NCBI GenBank assembly: GCA_019118425.1 | Contig: DWYZ01000152.1 | Span: 1 to 38,623 of the forward strand | Reading direction: 5' to 3' | Source of the DNA: Candidatus Blautia faecavium | GTDB taxonomy: Bacteria; Bacillota; Clostridia; Lachnospirales; Lachnospiraceae | DNA length: 38,623 bases | Shown: positions 32,593 to 38,623 of the stretch, piece by piece | Layout: each line of letters starts with the position of its first letter | Position numbering within the stretch: position 1 is the stretch's first letter | Made by a program: the position numbers and the translations under genes | The notes under the pieces: model-generated | Databases searched by the model: none | Seen by the model: only the letters and a program-made list of their open reading frames with translations | Told to the model about the DNA's origin: nothing

Positions 32593-32640
32593 AAAAAAAT
32601 CTAGTTTTTTCTTTGATTGTCTATTCTTTTGTGCTATAAT
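32593..32640 (+). promoter_or_regulatory. Stn operon promoter with an UP-like element
   Basis: TTGATT (32613-32618), a 16-bp spacer and TATAAT (32635-32640). Directly upstream AAAAAAATCTAGTTTTTT (32593-32610) gives A- and T-tracts as in UP elements. GTTAACG occurs just before (about 32577) and also near the hydrogenase promoter. Confidence 0.7.
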
Positions 32641-32693
32641 GCTAAAGAATGAATATTTATGTTTAAAATCATTTATATAGGAGGGACAATCAT

Positions 32694-33206
32694 ATGAGCA
32701 ATACGTGTGGATGTCAAAACGGCGGAAATGCAGATTTCGCTGAATTGGCTCCTGTACTGGAGAAGTATGCAAAAGTGCCAGGAAGCCTGATCACCATTCT
32801 TCAGCAGACACAGGATATTTACGGTTATCTTTCTCTGGATGCCATTAACTATATCGCAGAGAGAACCGGTATCATGCCTGCAAAAATTTACGGCGTGGCT
32901 ACTTTCTATGCTCAGTTCCGCTTACAGCCTGTAGGCAAATACCTTATCATGCTTTGCAAGGGTACTGCCTGTCATGTAAACGGTTCTGACATGATAGAGG
33001 AAGCTGTCTGTGAACACCTGGGCATCAAGGACGGCGAGACAACAGAGGATGGATTGTTTACCCTGAATAATGTTGCCTGTCTTGGCTGCTGTTCTCTGGC
33101 TCCCGTAATGATGGTGAAGACTGTGGACGGCGAGGAAACATTCGGTAACCTGACGAAATCTTCCGTTCAGAAGATTCTTGATGATTACAAAGCACAGAAT
33201 GCATAG
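32694..33206 (+). CDS. stnC: Stn-type transhydrogenase NuoE-like subunit
   Basis: 170 residues of the NuoE/HndA [2Fe-2S] family: LITILQQTQDIYGYLSLDA, GVATFYAQFRLQPVGKY, ligands in CKGTACHVNGSD and VACLGCCSLAPVMM. The N-terminus has an additional CGCQNGG cysteine pair. AGGAGGG precedes the ATG. It leads a three-gene operon (32694-38488) whose third gene identifies it as the StnABC-type bifurcating transhydrogenase described from Sporomusa ovata, not a hydrogenase: there is no H-cluster subunit. It is paralogous to hydC at 15207. Confidence 0.85.
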   Translation: MSNTCGCQNGGNADFAELAPVLEKYAKVPGSLITILQQTQDIYGYLSLDAINYIAERTGIMPAKIYGVATFYAQFRLQPVGKYLIMLCKGTACHVNGSDMIEEAVCEHLGIKDGETTEDGLFTLNNVACLGCCSLAPVMMVKTVDGEETFGNLTKSSVQKILDDYKAQNA

Positions 33207-33217
33207 GAGGTAGAAGT

Positions 33218-34972
33218 ATGAAGGTTGTTGTAGGACAGGGCAGCTGCGGCATTGCCACCGGTGCAAAGAAAACCTCTAACGAATTTGAAAGAATCGTAGC
33301 GGAGAAAAATCTGTCAAACGTTGTCGTTGACAAGACCGGATGTATCGGTACCTGTTACCTGGAGCCCATCGTAGATGTCTATAATGACGAAGGCGCTCTG
33401 GAAGCAAGATATGTAAAATGTACCACAGATAAAGTGGAAGAAATTGTAGATGAACATCTTATAGGCGGAAAGCCTGTTGAAAAATATGTGATCCCTAAAG
33501 AGGACGAAGCCTTTTTGTCCCAGCAGCAGAGGATCGTGCTGCGCAACTGCGGACAGATCAATCCGGAAAAGATTGAAGAGTACATTGCGGTCGGCGGTTA
33601 TGAGGCTGCAAAAAAAGTTGTTACTTCCATGACCCCGGATGAAGTGATTGAAGAAATCAAGGTTTCTGGACTCAGAGGCCGCGGCGGCGCGGGATTCCCC
33701 ACTTGGTTTAAATGGAACGCCATTAAATCAAACAGCGGTCCTAAGAAATACATGGTCTGTAATGCGGACGAGGGCGACCCGGGCGCGTTCATGGACCGTT
33801 CCGTATTGGAAGGCGATCCCCATTCCGTTCTGGAAGGAATGATCATCGGCGGTTTCGCAGCAGGAGCTACAGAAGGCATCATCTACTGCCGTGCTGAGTA
33901 TCCGCTGGCTATTGCCAGACTGGAAATTGCTATGGAGCAGGCAAGAGAAAAAGGATTTTTAGGAAAGAATCTTTTTGGCACAGATTTTAATTTTGATATC
34001 CGCATTAAAGCGGGCGCCGGAGCATTTGTCTGCGGTGAGGAAACTGCTCTTATCGCATCCCTGGAAGGTGAGCGAGGCATGCCTCGTCTGAAACCTCCAT
34101 TCCCGGCAGCAAAGGGTTATTGGAAGCTTCCTACCAATATTAATAACGTAGAAACTTACGCAAACGTTGCTTGGATCATGTTAAACGGCGGACAGGCATT
34201 CGCTGCCAGAGGATCTGAAAAGTCAAACGGTTCCAAAGTATTTGCCCTTGCTGGAAAGATCAAGAAGGGCGGTCTTGTGGAAGTTCCTATGGGAATGACT
34301 CTGAAAGAAGTTATTTATAACATCGGCGGAGGCATTAAAAACGATAAGAAATTTAAGGCAGTTCAGATGGGCGGTCCTTCCGGCGGATGTATCCCGGCAG
34401 AACTTATCGATACCCCGGTTACATATGAAGATATTAATAAAACAGGTGCTATCGTTGGTTCCGGCGGTATGATCGTTATGGACGAAGATACCTGTATGGT
34501 AGATATGGCGCGTTTCTTCCTGGATTTCACCAAGAAGGAATCCTGCGGTAAATGTAACTACTGCCGTATCGGTACAAAGAGAATGCTTGAAATCCTGGAA
34601 AGGATCACAAAAGGAGAAGGAAAAGACGGAGACATTGAGCTTTTGGAAGAGCTGGCAGGAAAGATTAAAGACGGCGCTATGTGCGGTCTTGGCCAGACAG
34701 CTCCGAACCCTGTCCTTACCACTTTAAAATACTTCCGTAACGAGTATGAAGACCATATTTATAACCATAAATGTACAGCGAAATCCTGTAAAGCTCTTAT
34801 CCATTATGAGATCACTGACAACTGTAAAGGATGCGGCGCATGTGCAAGGAAATGTCCGGTGGGAGCGATCAGCGGTGAGAAGAAACAGATCCATAAGATC
34901 GATCCGGCTGTATGTATCAAGTGCGGCAAGTGTGAAGAGTCCTGTAAGTTTGACGCAGTAAAGAGAGTGTAA
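33218..34972 (+). CDS. stnB: Stn-type transhydrogenase NuoF-like subunit, NADH and FMN site
   Basis: 584 residues. Domains: N-terminal thioredoxin-like [2Fe-2S] (VVGQGSCGIATGAKK, DKTGCIGTCYLEPI), the NADH/FMN domain (GLRGRGGAGFPTWFKW near 150, NADEGDPGAFMDRS, GAGAFVCGEETALI near 265), the [4Fe-4S] site SCGKCNYCRIGTKRM near 440 and two C-terminal [4Fe-4S] motifs (CKGCGACARKCP, CIKCGKCEESCK). It is strikingly similar in layout to hydB of the hydrogenase locus and would oxidise or reduce NADH while splitting electrons. TAGGAGG is 6 nt before the ATG, and it starts 11 bp after stnC. Confidence 0.9.
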   Translation: MKVVVGQGSCGIATGAKKTSNEFERIVAEKNLSNVVVDKTGCIGTCYLEPIVDVYNDEGALEARYVKCTTDKVEEIVDEHLIGGKPVEKYVIPKEDEAFLSQQQRIVLRNCGQINPEKIEEYIAVGGYEAAKKVVTSMTPDEVIEEIKVSGLRGRGGAGFPTWFKWNAIKSNSGPKKYMVCNADEGDPGAFMDRSVLEGDPHSVLEGMIIGGFAAGATEGIIYCRAEYPLAIARLEIAMEQAREKGFLGKNLFGTDFNFDIRIKAGAGAFVCGEETALIASLEGERGMPRLKPPFPAAKGYWKLPTNINNVETYANVAWIMLNGGQAFAARGSEKSNGSKVFALAGKIKKGGLVEVPMGMTLKEVIYNIGGGIKNDKKFKAVQMGGPSGGCIPAELIDTPVTYEDINKTGAIVGSGGMIVMDEDTCMVDMARFFLDFTKKESCGKCNYCRIGTKRMLEILERITKGEGKDGDIELLEELAGKIKDGAMCGLGQTAPNPVLTTLKYFRNEYEDHIYNHKCTAKSCKALIHYEITDNCKGCGACARKCPVGAISGEKKQIHKIDPAVCIKCGKCEESCKFDAVKRV

Positions 34973-34987
34973 TAGGAGGTGCAGACT

Positions 34988-37900
34988 GTGAATAAGTACA
35001 GATTAAATATTGACGGAAAAGAAGTTTACGGACTTCCCGGTCAAACAATTCTCGAAGTTTGCAGAGAGAACGACATTTTCATCCCGACTCTTTGCTACGA
35101 CGAAAGAACAGAAATTTACGGCGCCTGCGGTTTATGTATGGTGGAGCTGGAAGGAAATCCGAAACTTTGGAAAGCCTGTGCCACTGAGATCGCACCAAAC
35201 ATGGTGATCCGTACCAATACCCAGCGTGTTATCGAATCCAGAAAGACGAACCTTGAGCTTCTTCTTTCCAACCATAAGGGTGACTGCCGTCCCCCATGTA
35301 TGCTTGCATGTCCGGCAGGTACAGACTGCCAGGGCTATGTAGGCCTGATCGCAAACGGACAGTACGAAGAAGCCATTAAACTGATCAGAGAAAATATTCC
35401 TCTTCCAGGTTCCATCGGACGTGTCTGCCCGCATCCGTGTGAGACAGCCTGCCGCCGCGGCTTAGTGGACGAGCCGGTTGCTATTGCAAATCTTAAGAGA
35501 TTTGCAGCGGATACTGACGAATTCGGGGAAGATCCGTTTATGCCGGAATGTGAGCCGGATACAGGAAAGAACGTGGCTATCATCGGCGGTGGTCCTTACG
35601 GTTTATCCATGGCATACTTTTTACGCCAGTTAGGCCATGATGTGACCATCTATGAGGCAATGCCGAAACTTGGCGGTATGCTTCGCTATGGTATCCCGGA
35701 ATATCGTCTGCCTAAGGAAGTGCTTGACGAAGAAATCGCACTGATCGAAAGAATGGGCGTTACCATGGTAACAAACACTAAGATCGGTGAGGATATTTCC
35801 TTTGAGACCATCAAGAGAGATTTCGATGCAGTTTGTATCGGTATCGGTGCGTGGGTATCCACAGGCGTACGCTGCAAAGGAGAGGATGCCAACGGCGTGA
35901 TCGGCGGTATCGACTTCCTGCGCAAAGTAGTCCGCAATGAGCCAATCGACCTTGGAAAGAACGTAGCCATCGTAGGCGGCGGAAATACAGCTATGGACGC
36001 ATGCCGTACAGCTGTACGTCTGGGTGCAGAAAATGTTTATAATATTTACAGAAGAACAAAGGACGAAATGCCTGCAGATATGGTAGAAATCGAAGAGGCA
36101 GAAGAAGAAGGCGTAATCTTCCTGAACCTGACCAATCCTCTGGAGATTATCTCCGATGAAAACGGACATTGCCGTCAGATGGTTCTTCAGGTTATGAAGC
36201 TTGGCGAGCCGGATGCTTCCGGACGTCGTGCGCCTATTCCTGTAGAAGGTGAGACAAAGACTATTGACGTAGATACTGTTATCCTTGCTATCGGCCAGAA
36301 AGTAAACGCAGCCGGCATCGAAGGCGTAGAGCTGACAAGAAAGGGCGGCATCGTTTACGATACCAAGACCTTTATGACAGCAATCCCAGGCGTATTTGCC
36401 GGCGGTGACTGCGGTAATGACAAGATTTCCATCGCAGTAGAGTCTATTGCAGATGCGAAAAAAGGATGTCTGGTAGTAGACGCATACCTTCGCGGAGAAG
36501 AGATCGCATATGAGCCAAACTACTATGTGACTAAGAAGGATGTGACTGCAGCAACCTTTGAAGACCGTGAGAGAATGTGCCGTCCTACTATGGAACAGTT
36601 AAATGCCGAGGAGAGAAAGGATAACTTTACAGAAGTTGTCTTCGGCTATGACGAAGAGCAGGCGGTGGAAGAAGCACATCGCTGTCTGGAATGTGGATGT
36701 AAAGATTACTTTGAATGTAAATTGATCTCCTATGCAAATATGTACAATGTAGATCCGGATCGTTTTGCAGGTGATGTGAACGAAGTAGACTATGAAGATG
36801 AACATCCGTTTATCTTAAGAGATCCGAATAAGTGTATCCTCTGCGGTCTGTGTGTTCGTGCCTGTGATGAGGTTATGGGTGTAGGTGCCCTTGGCCTTAT
36901 AAAACGTGGATTTGACACAGTGGTTATGCCTGCACTGGAACAGCCTCTGGCTGAGACTGGATGTATTTCCTGCGGTCAGTGTGTAAGCGTCTGCCCGACA
37001 GGTGCATTACAGGAAAGACTTTCCATTGAAAAATCTGTTCCGCTTGATACAGAAGTTACAGACACCACCTGTTCCCATTGTTCTGTGGGCTGCTCGATCC
37101 ATCTGGAAACTTATGGCGATATGCTCATAAAGGCAGTTCCGGATAAAGAGGGTGCAGTAAACAAAGGACTTCTCTGCGGAAGAGGTAAGTTTGGATTTGA
37201 CTGCTCCGTTATGGACGGAAAGATTCTTGAGCCAATGGCAAGAAAGAACGGCGAGCTGACAGAGGTAGACTACCATGAGGCATTTGTCCTTGTAGCGAAA
37301 AAGGCAGAATCCCTTGCTGCAAAATATGGAAAAGATGCAGTAGCGGTAGCGATCTCCGACAGATATACAAACGAGGAAGCTTATGTAATGAAGAAATTCG
37401 CGGATTCCATCGGTGCAAAGACACTGTGCTTTAACAACCGCGAAAATGGTCTGACAAAGGTTCTGGGTGTAAATGCATCCCCGAATACGATCGACGAACT
37501 TCTTTCTGCAGAAGTAATCCTCTGCGCAGGCTTTGTTGCAAAAGAAAATCAGGTAATCCGCCTGAAACTGAAACAGGCTGCAGCAAACGGCGCTAAGGTG
37601 ATCCTTGTAAATCCGGAAGGTTATGAGCAGGATCATATGAGCTTTGCTTACAAGACTATTTCTACAAGCAACAGCCTTGCGTTCTTTAAAGGCGTTGCAA
37701 AAGTTCTGGCAGATATGGGCAAAGGCGCAGGCGTAGAAGGCTACGATGCATTTAAAGCTTCCGTAGAAAATGCAGATGTATGCGAAGAGATCAAAGCAGT
37801 TGCAGAGCTTTATGCAAACGCAAAGAAAGCTATGATCGTATTCCAGCAGAATGTAGTTTCTGTTGAGGCTGCAACCCTTCTGGCAGACATTGCAGTTCTG

Positions 37901-38488
37901 TCCGGACATATTGGAAAAGCACGTGACGGTATCCTTGAATTAAAGGCTAAGAATAACAGCCAGGGTATCATTGATCTTGGCATCACTGCTGGCGCTGAGG
38001 CAATGGAAGGAGTAAAAGCACTCCTTGTATTTGGCGAGGATGTTCCGGCTGAAGCATTAAAAGAGCTGGTATTCCTGATGGTATGCGATACGCATATGAC
38101 AGAGACCGCTAAGATGGCAGATGTTGTGATCCCAGGTACAGGTTTTGCATCTACCTATGGTACTTATACCAATACCGAGCGCAGGCTTCAGGTAGTAGAG
38201 CAGGCAATCGAAGAAGATGTTGTATTTAACAACTGGGAAGTAGCTGCAGAACTGGCTCATGTATATGAGATCGAAATGCCATACGATGACATTGAGGATA
38301 TCTCCGATGAAATGAATGAGAAACTTCCTGTTTACCGTTACGGTGAAATGGGTGAGATTTCCGGAGGCGTTCTGGAATGTAAGGACGCGAAACTGGTTCC
38401 AGTGGCTGATGCCGCTCTCGTTGCACCTCTGAAATGTACGGATCATCTTACCAATATGATCGATGAGAGACTGCCTAAGGCGAACTAA
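34988..38488 (+). CDS. stnA: Stn-type transhydrogenase large subunit: NADPH (GltD/NfnB-like) module fused to a NuoG-like chain
   Basis: 1166 residues. [2Fe-2S] domain (1-75); a cysteine-rich segment around CMLACPAGTDCQGY; a GltD/NfnB-like flavoprotein (FAD motif NVAIIGGGPYGLSMAYFL near 190, NADP motif NVAIVGGGNTAMDACRTA near 320, GVFAGGDCGND near 460); Fe-S motifs RCLECGCKDYFEC, CILCGLCVRACDE and CISCGQCVSVCP; and a C-terminal molybdopterin-oxidoreductase fold (about 705-1140). That last domain keeps its Fe-S site (CSHCSVGC) but lacks the Cys/Sec of formate dehydrogenases, so it is structural. GTG at 34988 has AGGAGG 8 nt away. The complex is expected to couple NADPH to NAD and ferredoxin. 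Confidence 0.88.
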   Translation: MNKYRLNIDGKEVYGLPGQTILEVCRENDIFIPTLCYDERTEIYGACGLCMVELEGNPKLWKACATEIAPNMVIRTNTQRVIESRKTNLELLLSNHKGDCRPPCMLACPAGTDCQGYVGLIANGQYEEAIKLIRENIPLPGSIGRVCPHPCETACRRGLVDEPVAIANLKRFAADTDEFGEDPFMPECEPDTGKNVAIIGGGPYGLSMAYFLRQLGHDVTIYEAMPKLGGMLRYGIPEYRLPKEVLDEEIALIERMGVTMVTNTKIGEDISFETIKRDFDAVCIGIGAWVSTGVRCKGEDANGVIGGIDFLRKVVRNEPIDLGKNVAIVGGGNTAMDACRTAVRLGAENVYNIYRRTKDEMPADMVEIEEAEEEGVIFLNLTNPLEIISDENGHCRQMVLQVMKLGEPDASGRRAPIPVEGETKTIDVDTVILAIGQKVNAAGIEGVELTRKGGIVYDTKTFMTAIPGVFAGGDCGNDKISIAVESIADAKKGCLVVDAYLRGEEIAYEPNYYVTKKDVTAATFEDRERMCRPTMEQLNAEERKDNFTEVVFGYDEEQAVEEAHRCLECGCKDYFECKLISYANMYNVDPDRFAGDVNEVDYEDEHPFILRDPNKCILCGLCVRACDEVMGVGALGLIKRGFDTVVMPALEQPLAETGCISCGQCVSVCPTGALQERLSIEKSVPLDTEVTDTTCSHCSVGCSIHLETYGDMLIKAVPDKEGAVNKGLLCGRGKFGFDCSVMDGKILEPMARKNGELTEVDYHEAFVLVAKKAESLAAKYGKDAVAVAISDRYTNEEAYVMKKFADSIGAKTLCFNNRENGLTKVLGVNASPNTIDELLSAEVILCAGFVAKENQVIRLKLKQAAANGAKVILVNPEGYEQDHMSFAYKTISTSNSLAFFKGVAKVLADMGKGAGVEGYDAFKASVENADVCEEIKAVAELYANAKKAMIVFQQNVVSVEAATLLADIAVLSGHIGKARDGILELKAKNNSQGIIDLGITAGAEAMEGVKALLVFGEDVPAEALKELVFLMVCDTHMTETAKMADVVIPGTGFASTYGTYTNTERRLQVVEQAIEEDVVFNNWEVAAELAHVYEIEMPYDDIEDISDEMNEKLPVYRYGEMGEISGGVLECKDAKLVPVADAALVAPLKCTDHLTNMIDERLPKAN

Positions 38489-38504
38489 TAAACAGATTTT
38501 TTCG

Positions 38505-38533
38505 GGCTGGCCGGATTTTCGGCCAGCCTTTTT
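38505..38533 (+). terminator. Terminator of the Stn operon
   Basis: GGCTGGCCG (38505-38513) pairs with CGGCCAGCC (38520-38528), with five T after it. Strong rho-independent terminator. Confidence 0.92.
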
Positions 38534-38560
38534 GCGTGGTTCGGGTGTGACATGTATCCA
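38534..38560 (-). repeat. Dispersed palindromic repeat, half copy
   Basis: GCGTGGTTCGGGTGTGACAT and the following ATCCA match the reverse strand of copy 1 (25 of 27 positions). It directly follows the T-run of the Stn terminator, and the other arm of the palindrome is absent. Confidence 0.65.
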
Positions 38561-38586
38561 GAAGCTTTTCTGTTTTTTCTGCTGTC

Positions 38587-38615
38587 TTGTAAGTTTACCG
38601 GGAATATGCTATAAT
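38587..38615 (+). promoter_or_regulatory. Promoter of a gene beyond the window
   Basis: TTGTAA (38587-38592), 17-bp spacer, TATAAT (38610-38615). The start codon is outside the window. Confidence 0.7.
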
Positions 38616-38623
38616 GTGGAAGA

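Noticed and set aside
37007-37909. 300-aa minus-strand ORF
   Set aside because: Antisense to stnA, Cys-rich shadow without ribosome site.
1-38623. CRISPR array, tRNA, rRNA, prophage or transposase genes
   Set aside because: No regularly spaced repeats, cloverleaf, rRNA or mobile-element protein motifs were seen.

Overview
The window looks like chromosome of an anaerobic, low-to-mid GC Firmicute of the Clostridia, most likely the family Lachnospiraceae. The reasons are strong AGGAGG ribosome sites, consensus TTGACA/TATAAT promoters, Rex, a YdiF-type ABC-F protein beside rex, a Re-citrate-synthase-type enzyme beside a eukaryote-like NADP isocitrate dehydrogenase, [FeFe]-hydrogenases, and BspA-like leucine-rich-repeat and YczE-type proteins. 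Genus cannot be fixed from sequence reading alone. I saw no rRNA, tRNA, CRISPR array, transposase or prophage.

Layout. 1-2.6 kb: a secreted protein of unknown function, a missed 48-aa membrane peptide on the minus strand, a YcxB-like membrane protein and a compact subtilase. 2.6-5.4 kb: Re-citrate synthase and icd, an oxidative route toward 2-oxoglutarate. 5.4-8.3 kb: ABC-F ATPase and, divergently, the NADH/NAD sensor Rex. 8.3-11.5 kb: NAD(P)HX repair enzyme, alanine racemase and a MazF toxin with no MazE. 11.6-23.1 kb: a divergent [FeFe]-hydrogenase locus. The rightward operon encodes an A. woodii-like electron-bifurcating hydrogenase (hydC, an ATPase gene, hydD, hydB, hydA), then a PAS-containing sensory hydrogenase and a SpoIIE-type phosphatase. 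The leftward operon encodes a DRTGG protein, an RsbW/RsbT-like ATPase, a second hydrogenase-like Fe-S protein, another DRTGG protein and a PHP phosphoesterase. 23.1-23.5 kb: a tiny holin-like toxin gene with a convergent antisense RNA. 23.8-28.9 kb: yebC, an orphan FtsX/MacB-type permease and glycerate kinase. 29.1-32.5 kb: a secreted LRR/FN3 protein, a TepA-like ClpP-class protease and a YczE-type membrane protein. 32.6-38.5 kb: a three-gene operon matching the Stn-type electron-bifurcating transhydrogenase. It ends in a 1166-aa fusion of a GltD/NfnB-like NADPH module to a NuoG-like chain.

How the genes fit together. The window is dominated by redox balancing. The Hyd complex would couple NADH and ferredoxin to H2. 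The Stn complex would couple NADPH to NADH and ferredoxin. Rex senses NADH/NAD. The two sensor-type hydrogenases with flanking ATPase, phosphatase, DRTGG and PHP proteins suggest an H2- or redox-responsive phospho-signalling circuit next to the enzyme it may control. A palindromic repeat family (two full and two partial copies) sits at gene 3' ends and helps to mark the intergenic structure.
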